The position numbers and the translations under genes are program-made. DNA of 64,000 nucleotides from Bacteroidales bacterium (lineage in GTDB: Bacteria > Bacteroidota > Bacteroidia > Bacteroidales > Bacteroidaceae), in the NCBI GenBank assembly GCA_004557035.1, contig SFFB01000005.1, positions 93,051 to 157,050 of the forward strand, written 5' to 3'. The notes under the pieces are model-generated. The model worked only from the letters and a program-made list of their open reading frames with translations, searched no databases and was not told the DNA's origin. This document shows, piece by piece, positions 1 to 8,154 of the stretch. The number at the start of each line of letters is the position of its first letter. Positions within the stretch are counted from its first letter, which is position 1.

Positions 1-218
1 TCGGCGGCGGTCTCGGTTTTTACGACGCCAAAGACGGCGACGACGGCTTCTTTTTCGGTCCTGCCGCCACCCTGGGTTTCGGCTTCACCCTCAAGGATGT
101 ACCCTTGACCTTCGGTCTCGACTATCGTCCCATGGTGGCTTTCAACGCCGGCGACGATTTTTCCATCATCGACCGCGGCTTCCGCAACATCGGAATCACG
201 TTGACCTATCGTTTTTGA
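1..218 (+). CDS. C-terminal end of an outer-membrane beta-barrel protein (partial)
   Basis: The reading frame is open from base 3 and stops at TGA 216-218, so only about 71 C-terminal residues are in the window. The peptide alternates hydrophobic and polar residues (for example TFGLDYRPMVAF) and ends in LTYRF. A terminal aromatic residue is the usual beta-signal of outer-membrane barrels assembled by BamA. The Gly- and Asp-rich loops between strands also fit a barrel. The specific family cannot be named from this fragment. Confidence 0.7.
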   Translation, partial: GGGLGFYDAKDGDDGFFFGPAATLGFGFTLKDVPLTFGLDYRPMVAFNAGDDFSIIDRGFRNIGITLTYRF

Positions 219-532
219 CAGTTCCAGCCGCGGGCGTGTCCCGTAAAATCAGCCAAAACATTGTGCCGGCGCAAAATTTGCAGGACGGAAGTGGCACTTT
301 TCATATTTTTTTACGATATTTGCGTATTCATCAACATAACAAGCCATCATCCAGTGCAGACCATACAGGACTTCATTAAGATTTAATCCCAACCCAACCC
401 TTGCGCAATGGCGCAAAACAGTCTGTGGCCAAGACCGTTCCCATTAACCTTGCGGCACAGCCTTACTGCACGTGATGATATCTTCCTTTTATTCAGAAAG
501 CCCGTCTGCCGGGCTGCGACAAACGTGAAGAA
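219..532. other. Intergenic gap ahead of lpxD
   Basis: This 314-base stretch has no convincing gene on either strand. It becomes AT-rich near 296-345, where a weak -7-like GATATTTG (319-326) could serve a promoter for the lipid A genes. It carries ccgtaaaatcagcc at 241-254, a 14-mer that recurs at 48069-48082 inside a dispersed repeat. Confidence 0.4.
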
Positions 533-1579
533 ATGAAATTTACAGCCGAACAAATCGCCGGACTGATCCATGGCAAAGTAGAAGGCAACCCTCAGGCCTG
601 TATTCAGACCTTTGCCAAAATTGAAGAAGGTGTGGAAGGAGCCATTTCGTTCTTGGCCAATCCACACTACGAAAACTATCTCTACGAGACAAAATCCACC
701 ATCGTGCTGGTCAACGATGATTTTGTCCCGGCCAAACCCGTTCCTGCCACACTCATCCGTGTGCCCAATGCTTATGAGGCCATTGCCACCCTGCTCAATT
801 TCTACGAGAGCCAGATGGCCGGCCGCAAAGGTATTCATCCATTGGCTTGCATTGCCGAGAGCGCTGTGGTGCCCGAGAGTTGCTACGTCGGCCCGTTTGC
901 CTATGTGGGCGAGGGCGTGGTTGTGGGCGAAGACACGCAGATTTATGCCCACGTGGTTATTGAGAAAAACGCCAAGGTCGGCTCCGGCTGCCTCTTCTAT
1001 CCCGGCGTGTCCATCTATCACGACTGCCAGATTGGCGACCGTGTCATCCTCCACAGCGGATGCGTCATTGGCGCCGACGGCTTCGGTTTCGCCCCCACCG
1101 CCGAAGGCTACGAAAAGATTCCTCAGATAGGCAACGTCGTCATTGAAGACGATGTGGAGATTGGTGCCAACACCTGCGTAGACCGCTCCACTATGGGCAG
1201 CACCCGTGTGCGCCGTGGCGTCAAACTCGACAACCTTGTCCAGGTGGCCCACAACTGTGAGGTGGGTGCCCACACCGTTATGTCGGCCCAGGTCGGCGTG
1301 GCCGGTTCCACCAAGATAGGGCAGTGGTGTATGTTTGGCGGCCAAGTGGGCATTGCCGGTCACGCACAGATTGGCGACCACACCTTGAGCGGTGCCCAGG
1401 CCGGCATTGCCGGCAGCATCCGCAAGGGCCACGTCACCGTGCAAGGTTCGCCAGCCATCGACGCCAAGGTCTTTGCCCGCGCCAGCGTTGTCTTCAAAAA
1501 CCTGCCCGAGATGTACCAGGAGTTCAACCGTATGAAAGAAGAACTCGAAGCCATCAAGCAACAACTGGCCCAAAAATAA
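533..1579 (+). CDS. lpxD: UDP-3-O-(3-hydroxyacyl)glucosamine N-acyltransferase (LpxD)
   Basis: This 348-residue protein is the third enzyme of lipid A synthesis; it transfers a 3-hydroxyacyl chain from ACP to the 2-amino group of UDP-3-O-acyl-glucosamine in the cytoplasm. The N-terminal ~100 residues form the uridine-binding domain. Residues ~105-320 are hexapeptide repeats of a left-handed beta helix. VQVAHNCEVG places the expected catalytic histidine at 240, matching His239 of E. coli. Length is normal for the family. It is followed after 77 bases by lpxC-fabZ and then lpxA, so the three probably form one operon. The ATG at 533 fits the family start. Confidence 0.96.
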   Translation: MKFTAEQIAGLIHGKVEGNPQACIQTFAKIEEGVEGAISFLANPHYENYLYETKSTIVLVNDDFVPAKPVPATLIRVPNAYEAIATLLNFYESQMAGRKGIHPLACIAESAVVPESCYVGPFAYVGEGVVVGEDTQIYAHVVIEKNAKVGSGCLFYPGVSIYHDCQIGDRVILHSGCVIGADGFGFAPTAEGYEKIPQIGNVVIEDDVEIGANTCVDRSTMGSTRVRRGVKLDNLVQVAHNCEVGAHTVMSAQVGVAGSTKIGQWCMFGGQVGIAGHAQIGDHTLSGAQAGIAGSIRKGHVTVQGSPAIDAKVFARASVVFKNLPEMYQEFNRMKEELEAIKQQLAQK

Positions 1580-1656
1580 GCCGTCACGGCCCCAACAGCC
1601 TACAAGTCAAAACAAGCAGTCGACGCCTTGCGTCGCCCTGTCAAAACGATAAGTGT

Positions 1657-3042
1657 ATGTCTAAACAAAAGACACTTGCCGGAAGTTTCTCTCTCTTCGG
1701 AAAGGGACTCCACACAGGCCTCAGTCTCACTGTCACCTTTAATCCGGCTCCCGAAAATCACGGTTACAAAATTCAGCGCATAGACCTCGAGGGTCAGCCC
1801 ATCATCGAAGCCATTGCCGAGAATGTTGTCGACACCTCTCGCGGCACGGTTGTAGCCCGCGGCGAAGCACGTTGCAGCACCATTGAGCACGGCATGGCCG
1901 CCCTCTACGCCTTGGGCATTGACAACTGCCTCATTCAGGTCAACGGTCCCGAGTTCCCCATTCTCGACGGCAGTTCCAAACACTACGTGGAAAACATTCG
2001 TCGCGTCGGTATCGTAGAGCAGAATGCTCCCAAAGACTTCTATGTCATCAAGAAAAAGATAGAGTTCAGCGACGAAGCCACCGGTTCGTCCATCATCATA
2101 CTGCCCGACGATCAGTTCTCTATCACCGCCATGATTTCGTTCGACTCGCAGTTCCTCAACAGCCAGTTTGCCACCCTCGACGATATGGCCGACTTCTCCG
2201 AAGAGATAGCCTCGGCCCGCACCTTCGTTTTCGTGCGCGAGATTGAGCCTCTGCTCAAGGCCGGACTCATCAAAGGCGGCGACCTCGACAATGCCATCGT
2301 CATCTACGAGCGAGAAATTTCGCAAGAAAACCTCGACAAGCTGGCCGACTGTATGAAGGTGGAGCATAAAGACGCCACCAAGCTCGGCTATCTCAACGAC
2401 CAGCCGCTCGTGTGGCGCAATGAGCCGGCACGCCACAAGTTGCTCGACATCATCGGCGACATGGCGCTCATCGGCCGCCCCATCAAGGGCCGCATCATTG
2501 CCACCCGTCCGGGCCACACCATCAACAACAAGTTCGCCCGTCAGATGCGCCGCGAAATTCGTGCTCACGAAATTCAGGCTCCTGCCTACGACCCCAATCA
2601 AGAGCCTTTGATGGACGTCAACCGCATACGCGAACTCTTGCCCCACCGCTATCCTATGCAGTTGGTCGACAAGGTCATCGAGACCGGTTCCAACTACATT
2701 GTGGCCGTCAAAAACGTCACGTCAAACGAAGCCTTCTTCCAAGGCCACTTCCCGCAAGAGCCTGTTATGCCCGGCGTTTTGCAGATTGAGGCTATGGCTC
2801 AGGCCGGCGGCTTGCTCGTGCTCAACTCTGTCGAGGAGCCTGAGCGTTGGAGCACCTACTTCCTCCGCATCAACGACGTCAAGTTCCGCAAAAAAGTCGT
2901 GCCCGGCGACTCCCTCATCTTCAAGGTCGAACTCATGGCCCCCATTCGCCACGGCATCTCTTCGATGCACGGCTTCGCCTTTGTGGGTGAGACCGTCGTG
3001 ATGGAAGCCACCTTCACCGCACAGATCGTTAAGAACAAATAG
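1657..3042 (+). CDS. lpxC/fabZ: Bifunctional UDP-3-O-acyl-GlcNAc deacetylase / 3-hydroxyacyl-ACP dehydratase (LpxC-FabZ fusion)
   Basis: This 461-residue protein joins two enzymes. Residues ~1-305 are LpxC, the zinc deacetylase that commits substrate to lipid A; STIEHGMAAL carries a zinc-binding His78, and a second H-x3-D motif appears in HKLLDIIGDM. Residues from ~319 are FabZ, the hotdog-fold dehydratase, with LPHRYPMQLVD and the catalytic-type GHFPQEPVMPG. Such fusions are known in Bacteroidetes. The frame stays open upstream into lpxD (from 1324), but ATG 1657 gives the normal LpxC N-terminus MSKQKTLAGSFSLFGKG. LpxC and FabZ compete for the hydroxyacyl-ACP pool, so the fusion fixes their ratio. 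Confidence 0.96.
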   Translation: MSKQKTLAGSFSLFGKGLHTGLSLTVTFNPAPENHGYKIQRIDLEGQPIIEAIAENVVDTSRGTVVARGEARCSTIEHGMAALYALGIDNCLIQVNGPEFPILDGSSKHYVENIRRVGIVEQNAPKDFYVIKKKIEFSDEATGSSIIILPDDQFSITAMISFDSQFLNSQFATLDDMADFSEEIASARTFVFVREIEPLLKAGLIKGGDLDNAIVIYEREISQENLDKLADCMKVEHKDATKLGYLNDQPLVWRNEPARHKLLDIIGDMALIGRPIKGRIIATRPGHTINNKFARQMRREIRAHEIQAPAYDPNQEPLMDVNRIRELLPHRYPMQLVDKVIETGSNYIVAVKNVTSNEAFFQGHFPQEPVMPGVLQIEAMAQAGGLLVLNSVEEPERWSTYFLRINDVKFRKKVVPGDSLIFKVELMAPIRHGISSMHGFAFVGETVVMEATFTAQIVKNK

Positions 3043-3099
3043 TCACGTTGCCTTCAGGTTACACCGAAAGGCATCATCACAAAACCATACCCCAGCCAC

Positions 3100-3873
3100 A
3101 TGAGTCAAATAAGCCCTCTGGCTTTCGTACACGAAGAGGCCGTCATCGGCAAAGATTGCGAAATAGGCCCTTTCTGCTACATCGATAAAAATGTCGTTAT
3201 AGGCGACGGCAACAAACTGATGAACAGCGTCACGCTGCTTAGCGGCACACGCATGGGCAGCCACAACGTTGTCTTTCCCGGTGCTGTCATCGGTGCCATT
3301 CCTCAAGACCTCAAGTTTCAGGGAGAGGAAACCACGGCCGAGATAGGCGACCACAACACCATCAGAGAGAACGTCACCATCAACCGCGGCACGGCCGCCA
3401 AAGGCCGCACTGTCGTGGGCAGCAACAACCTGCTTATGGAAGGTATGCACGTGGCCCACGACGTCGAGGTCGGAAATGGCTGCATCATTGGCAATTCCAC
3501 GAAAATCGCCGGTGAGGTGGTGGTCGACGACTTCGCCATCATCAGTGCCAATGTCCTTATCCACCAGTTCTGCCACATAGGCAGCTTCGTCATGGTGGGC
3601 GGCGGCACACGCACCGGACAAGACATTCCGCCCTATGTCATGGCGGCTCGTGAGCCGGTGGCCTATTGTGGTCTCAACCTCGTGGGTTTGCGTCGTCGCG
3701 GTTTCTCACCCGAACTCATCGACAATATCCACAACACCTACCGCCTGCTCTACCAGCGCGGCAAACTGCGCGAAGAGTGTCTCGCCGAGGTGCGCGAACA
3801 AGTGCCTTCAAGTCCTGAGATTGACTATATCCTCGACTTTGTGACCAACTCTAAGCGCGGCATCATCAAATAA
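3100..3873 (+). CDS. lpxA: Acyl-ACP--UDP-N-acetylglucosamine O-acyltransferase (LpxA)
   Basis: This 257-residue enzyme catalyses the first lipid A step, acylating the 3-OH of UDP-GlcNAc from 3-hydroxyacyl-ACP. Hexapeptide repeats fill residues ~1-190, and the C-terminal helical domain follows. MHVAHDVEVG holds His117 and His120, matching the H-x2-H of E. coli LpxA whose second His is the catalytic base. GGGTRTGQDIPPY is the conserved substrate region. It lies 57 bases after lpxC-fabZ on the same strand and completes the lpxD-lpxC/fabZ-lpxA unit. Confidence 0.96.
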   Translation: MSQISPLAFVHEEAVIGKDCEIGPFCYIDKNVVIGDGNKLMNSVTLLSGTRMGSHNVVFPGAVIGAIPQDLKFQGEETTAEIGDHNTIRENVTINRGTAAKGRTVVGSNNLLMEGMHVAHDVEVGNGCIIGNSTKIAGEVVVDDFAIISANVLIHQFCHIGSFVMVGGGTRTGQDIPPYVMAAREPVAYCGLNLVGLRRRGFSPELIDNIHNTYRLLYQRGKLREECLAEVREQVPSSPEIDYILDFVTNSKRGIIK

Positions 3874-3901
3874 TCTTTTCATCCCCATTACAACCCGAGC
3901 C

Positions 3902-4465
3902 ATGCTTTACAGGATAAAGTTCATTTCTGAAGAGGTAGACGGATTTTTCCGCGAACTGCTCATCGACAGCGACGGCACCTTCCTCGACCTCAACGAAGCC
4001 GTTTTGGCCGCTTGCAACTATACCGACGACCAGATGACGTCGTTTTACGTCTGCGACGACGAGTGGGAGCGGGGCGTGCAAATCACACGCGAAGACGTCA
4101 GCGACCCCGACAACGAAGAGGAAGACGTTTACCTTATGGAGCGCACGCCGCTGAGCGAGTTTATCAATGAAGAAGGCCAGCGTCTCGAATATGTTTTCGA
4201 CCCCTTCTCTTGTCGCTCGTTTTTCCTGCAAGTGAAAGAAATCATCACGGGTCGCCATCTCGAGGCTGCCGAATTGGTCAGAGAGGGAGGCGAACCGCCC
4301 GTCCAACTTGAAATGCCCGTCGAAGAACCTGTTGCGCCTAAGGGTAAAAAAGCCAAGGCCGACGACAATTATCTCGACGACGAAGACCTTTTCTACGGCG
4401 ACAAGTCTTTCGACTCTGAAGACTTCGATCCCGAAGGTTTTGAAATAACCGAAGACAATTTTTGA
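3902..4465 (+). CDS. Conserved acidic protein, pRiA4b ORF-3-like
   Basis: This 187-residue protein starts with MLYRIKFISEEVDGFFRELL, which resembles the pRiA4b ORF-3 (IS1096 TnpR-like) domain found as a stand-alone cytoplasmic protein in Bacteroidetes. The domain occupies residues ~1-125. The tail (~140-187) is strongly acidic and probably disordered, with KGKKAKADDN followed by many Asp and Glu. Its stop codon overlaps the TTG start of miaA, so the two are probably translationally coupled. The biochemical function is unknown; the family call rests on my recollection of the N-terminal pattern. Confidence 0.6.
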   Translation: MLYRIKFISEEVDGFFRELLIDSDGTFLDLNEAVLAACNYTDDQMTSFYVCDDEWERGVQITREDVSDPDNEEEDVYLMERTPLSEFINEEGQRLEYVFDPFSCRSFFLQVKEIITGRHLEAAELVREGGEPPVQLEMPVEEPVAPKGKKAKADDNYLDDEDLFYGDKSFDSEDFDPEGFEITEDNF

Positions 4466-5361
4466 AGACCTTAGTCGTCATCACAGGCCCCACAGGTATC
4501 GGCAAGACCGACTTGGCCCTTACGCTGGCCGAGCAATATCACACGCCGATAGTCAATGCCGACTCCAGGCAAATCTACCGCGATATGCCCATAGGGACGG
4601 CAGCCCCCAAGCCCGAGCAGTTGCGCCGCGTCAAGCATTTTTTCGTCGGCACGCTCGGGCTTGATGCGTCCTATCATGCGGCCCGTTTCGAGACTGAGGC
4701 ACTGGCCGTGCTCGACCAGGTGTTTGCCGAGCGCGATGTGGCCATCCTTTCCGGCGGGTCTATGCTCTATATCGACGCCGTTTGTCGAGGCATCGACGAG
4801 ATGCCCGACATCCGTCCCGAGGTGCGTCATGAGATGAAACAACGCCTTGAGCGTGAGGGACTTGAAGCATTGGCAGCCGAGTTGGCCGTGCGCGATCCCG
4901 CCTATTATGCCGAGTGTGACCTGTGCAACCCCGTGCGTGTGGTCCATGCCCTTGAGATTTGCCACCAGACCGGTCGGCCGTTTTCATCCTTCAGAACAAG
5001 TCGGGCCAAAGAACGGCCTTTCCGCATCGTGAAAATAGGTCTGCGCCGCGAGCGTACCGACCTTTTTGCACGCATTGCAGCGAGGGTGGGGGAGATGCAG
5101 GCCGAGGGACTCGTCGACGAAGCCCGGCGTCTGCTGCCTTACCGCCACCTCAAAGCCCTCAACACCGTGGGCTACAAAGAACTCTTTGCTCATTTCGACG
5201 GCCTATGGAGCCTCGAGCAGGCATTGGAGAAAATCTGTCGCAACACCCGCGTCTATGCCAAGAAACAGATGACGTGGCTGCAAAAAGACACTTCCGTGCA
5301 CTGGTTTCACCCCGAAGATTTGGCCGGCATTACGAAATTTTTGCGTGAGAATAGGGTCTGA
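4462..5361 (+). CDS. miaA: tRNA dimethylallyltransferase (MiaA)
   Basis: This 299-residue enzyme adds a dimethylallyl group to A37 of tRNAs that read UNN codons. The N-terminal P-loop GPTGIGKT is at residues 9-16. VNADSRQIYRDMPIGTAAP is the family's substrate-binding stretch, and ALNTVGYKELFAHFDG and ARVYAKKQMTW-type residues near the C-terminus fit MiaA. The start is TTG at 4462-4464, overlapping the TGA (4463-4465) of the upstream gene; no in-frame ATG would retain the P-loop. Length is normal. The next gene lies 168 bases away and has its own possible promoter. Confidence 0.94.
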   Translation: MKTLVVITGPTGIGKTDLALTLAEQYHTPIVNADSRQIYRDMPIGTAAPKPEQLRRVKHFFVGTLGLDASYHAARFETEALAVLDQVFAERDVAILSGGSMLYIDAVCRGIDEMPDIRPEVRHEMKQRLEREGLEALAAELAVRDPAYYAECDLCNPVRVVHALEICHQTGRPFSSFRTSRAKERPFRIVKIGLRRERTDLFARIAARVGEMQAEGLVDEARRLLPYRHLKALNTVGYKELFAHFDGLWSLEQALEKICRNTRVYAKKQMTWLQKDTSVHWFHPEDLAGITKFLRENRV

Positions 5362-5376
5362 AACGCTTGAACGCGC

Positions 5377-5384
5377 TACATTTG
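5377..5384 (+). promoter_or_regulatory. Possible -7 box ahead of the PBP1A gene
   Basis: TACATTTG matches the Bacteroidetes -7 form TAnnTTTG and lies 146 bases before the PBP gene. No well-spaced -33 TTTG was seen, so support is modest. Confidence 0.35.
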
Positions 5385-5529
5385 CATCATAAATCACACA
5401 ACCGCCCTCAACAAGGGGTATGCCCACGCTTCAACCATTGCCCGACATGCCCATGCAGTTGGGCTTTTGTTTACCAAGCCGTCCGGTACGATTTTCTTCA
5501 AAGGCCGTCGGCGTTAGTCTATATTTATT

Positions 5530-8088
5530 ATGAGCGACAACGAGAAAAAAGGCATTTTGCGCCGCATCGGAGCCTTTTTCGCTTTTCTCTGGCGATGTGT
5601 CCGCCGTTTCGGGTCCTGGTATAAGGGACTCTATAAAGGACACAAATGGTGGTTCAAATTGTTTGTCTTGATTTGCACCTTCATCTTCTTAATCTTCTTC
5701 TACGTTTTTGCCGTGATGGTCAATCTTTTCTGGCTTTTCGGCAAATCCCCCTCTACTGACGACATCATGCATCCCGATATGCCCGAGGCCTCCATTATCT
5801 ATAGTGCCGACGGCAAGGTTTTGGGTAAATTCTTCACCGAAAACCGTCAGCCCGTAGGCTATAACGATATCAGTCCCAACTTTTTCCAGGCCCTCATCTC
5901 TACCGAAGACGAGCGCTTCTACAGCCACAGTGGCATCGACTTCCAAGGTATGGTGGCCGCGGCCAAAGACGCTGTGGGCGGACGGGCACGTGGGGCCTCC
6001 ACCATCTCGCAGCAGTTGGTGAAGAATATGTTCAAAATCCGCACCGACAAGAAGTATGGCACCGGTCTGCTGGGCAAAATCCCCGGTGTGGGACTGGCCA
6101 TCATGAAGACCAAAGAGATGGTCATTGCCGTGCAACTTGAGTGGGGCAACGCTAAAGACAGCATCCTCACCATGTATGCCAACACCGTCGACTTCGGTTC
6201 CAACTCCTTCGGCATCAAGACGGCCGCCAAGACCTATTTCAACAAGAAACCCTCCGAACTCAACGTCGAAGAGGCTGCCGTGTTGGTGGGTATGCTCAAA
6301 GCCACCTCGACCTACAATCCCCGCATCAATCCCAAGCAGAGCCTTAAGCGCCGCAATGTGGTGCTTGACAACCTTTATGCTCACAGGGACGATATGGCCA
6401 AACACTTCGGTCGCGCAGCCATCCAGACCAAGGCCCAGCTCGACTCCCTCAAGGCCCTGCCGCTCAAACTCAACTACACTGTCGAGAGTGTCTATGACGG
6501 CAAAGCCCTCTACTTCCGTCAGGCCGTGGCCGATTATATCAAGGAAAACTGTCCTAACGTAGACCCCTACACCGACGGGCTTAAAATCTACACCACCCTC
6601 GACTCGCGTATGCAGCAATATGCCGAGGAGGCCGTCAAAGAGCAGATGCAGCAGGTGCAACGCAGCTTCGACAACCATTGGCGCGGCCTGGGCGAGCCGT
6701 GGCGCGACGCCAAAGGTCAGGTCATACCGGAATTTATTGAAAACATCGCGCGCCAGACCAACTACTATAAGCAGCTTTCGGCCCGCTTCCCGGACAGCGA
6801 AGACTCCGTTTGGCACTACCTCAACAAACCTCACACCGTGCATCTCTTCGACTATGACGGCGGCCACACCGAGCAGATGAGCACGATGGACTCCATACGC
6901 TATATGGTCAAATATATGCACACGGGTTTCGTGGCTATGGAGCCGGCCACCGGTCATGTCAAGGCCTACGTCGGCGACATTGACTACAAGACTTGGGAGT
7001 ATGACAAAGTCAAGGCTATGCGCCAACCGGGCTCCACCTTTAAGCTCTTTGTCTACGCCACCGCCATGAAGCAGGGATGGACACCCAGCGACGCCCGTCT
7101 CAAAGACTCCTACATCCGCGAGGAAGTCTACGACCCCAAGCGCGACACCACCACCATCTGGCAACCTCATAACGCCAACGGCCGTTTCAGCAACGCCAAC
7201 ATCCCCCTCCGCTCGGCCTTCGCCCAGAGTGTCAACACCATCGCTGTGAAACTGGGCAAGGAAGTGGGCATCGATAAGGTCATCGAGACAGCCCAAGAGA
7301 TGGGTATCACTTCAAAGCTCGACAACATCCCTTCGCTGCCACTTGGTTCCAGCGACGTCTCGCTCTTCGAGCTGGTCAATGCCTATGCCACCGTGGCCAA
7401 TGGCGGAGAGCACGTCGACCCCGTATTGGTAACCCGCATAGTCAACCGCGACGGCGAAGTCATCTATGAAGCGGAACCCAAGAGAGAGCAGGCGCTCGAC
7501 GCCACTTCGGCCTTCTATATGCAGCAAATGCTGGAGGCCGGCGTGCGCGACCCCGGCGGCACCTCGCAGACCTTGGGCGCTTCGACCTATCTCGGACGTT
7601 TCAACGGCCGCATAGATTTCGGTGGCAAGACCGGTACGTCAAACAACCATTCCGATGCTTGGTTTGTCGGTGTCACCCCGGCCCTCGTCGGTGGTGCCTG
7701 GGTGGGCGGTGAATACCGCAGCATCCACTTCCGCACGGGCCGCCTCGGCCAGGGCAGCCGTACGGCCCTGCCCATCTTCGGCCTGTTTATGAACAAGGTG
7801 TTGAACGACCCGCAACTCGCAACCCGTTATCTCAAACGCTACGGCGCACCGCCTGCCGGCATAGACGCTTCGAGCTATAAGTCCACCTATTATGCGCCGC
7901 CTGCCGACAACGACTCCACAGCCGGCGACAGTCTCAGTCTGCCCGCCACCGAGTTTGGCGACGACCTCCCCGGAGCGCCTGCCAACGATGGCCAACCGGC
8001 ACACAATCCGGCCAATGTCCCGGCCGGCGAGTCTACGCCGCGCCACGACAGTCACAATGCCAACGGCGCCGACGCCTATTTCGAGTGA
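5530..8088 (+). CDS. mrcA: Class A penicillin-binding protein 1A (glycosyltransferase/transpeptidase)
   Basis: This 852-residue enzyme polymerises and cross-links peptidoglycan. A basic cytoplasmic tail (1-40) is followed by a transmembrane helix (~42-70). The GT51 glycosyltransferase domain has ISTEDERFYSHSG with catalytic-type Glu126 and GASTISQQLVKN. The transpeptidase domain has the acylated serine in STFK (Ser502, Lys505), SVN at 567-569 and KTG at 700-702. The C-terminal ~60 residues are Pro/Ala/Asn-rich and probably disordered. A strong hairpin terminator follows 10 bases after the stop. Confidence 0.95.
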   Translation: MSDNEKKGILRRIGAFFAFLWRCVRRFGSWYKGLYKGHKWWFKLFVLICTFIFLIFFYVFAVMVNLFWLFGKSPSTDDIMHPDMPEASIIYSADGKVLGKFFTENRQPVGYNDISPNFFQALISTEDERFYSHSGIDFQGMVAAAKDAVGGRARGASTISQQLVKNMFKIRTDKKYGTGLLGKIPGVGLAIMKTKEMVIAVQLEWGNAKDSILTMYANTVDFGSNSFGIKTAAKTYFNKKPSELNVEEAAVLVGMLKATSTYNPRINPKQSLKRRNVVLDNLYAHRDDMAKHFGRAAIQTKAQLDSLKALPLKLNYTVESVYDGKALYFRQAVADYIKENCPNVDPYTDGLKIYTTLDSRMQQYAEEAVKEQMQQVQRSFDNHWRGLGEPWRDAKGQVIPEFIENIARQTNYYKQLSARFPDSEDSVWHYLNKPHTVHLFDYDGGHTEQMSTMDSIRYMVKYMHTGFVAMEPATGHVKAYVGDIDYKTWEYDKVKAMRQPGSTFKLFVYATAMKQGWTPSDARLKDSYIREEVYDPKRDTTTIWQPHNANGRFSNANIPLRSAFAQSVNTIAVKLGKEVGIDKVIETAQEMGITSKLDNIPSLPLGSSDVSLFELVNAYATVANGGEHVDPVLVTRIVNRDGEVIYEAEPKREQALDATSAFYMQQMLEAGVRDPGGTSQTLGASTYLGRFNGRIDFGGKTGTSNNHSDAWFVGVTPALVGGAWVGGEYRSIHFRTGRLGQGSRTALPIFGLFMNKVLNDPQLATRYLKRYGAPPAGIDASSYKSTYYAPPADNDSTAGDSLSLPATEFGDDLPGAPANDGQPAHNPANVPAGESTPRHDSHNANGADAYFE

Positions 8089-8097
8089 AACTAAAAC

Positions 8098-8132
8098 GCG
8101 AGCCGCAATTTTGCGGCTCGCATTTGTTTTTA
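8098..8132. terminator. Bidirectional intrinsic terminator
   Basis: An 11-bp perfect stem (8098-8108 with 8111-8121) has a 2-base loop and is followed by a T-rich run on the plus strand. It lies between the convergent PBP1A and CotH-like genes and could end both transcripts. Confidence 0.85.
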
Positions 8133-8154
8133 TCGTCAATATCCTTTTACCCTT

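Noticed and set aside
383..1573. Long antisense open frame (396 codons) across lpxD
   Set aside because: Shadow of lpxD codon use; no domain, and the plus-strand gene is certain.
5689..7296. Antisense open frame of 535 codons across the PBP1A gene
   Set aside because: Shadow of the GC-rich coding strand; no recognisable motif, and PBP motifs are on the other strand.
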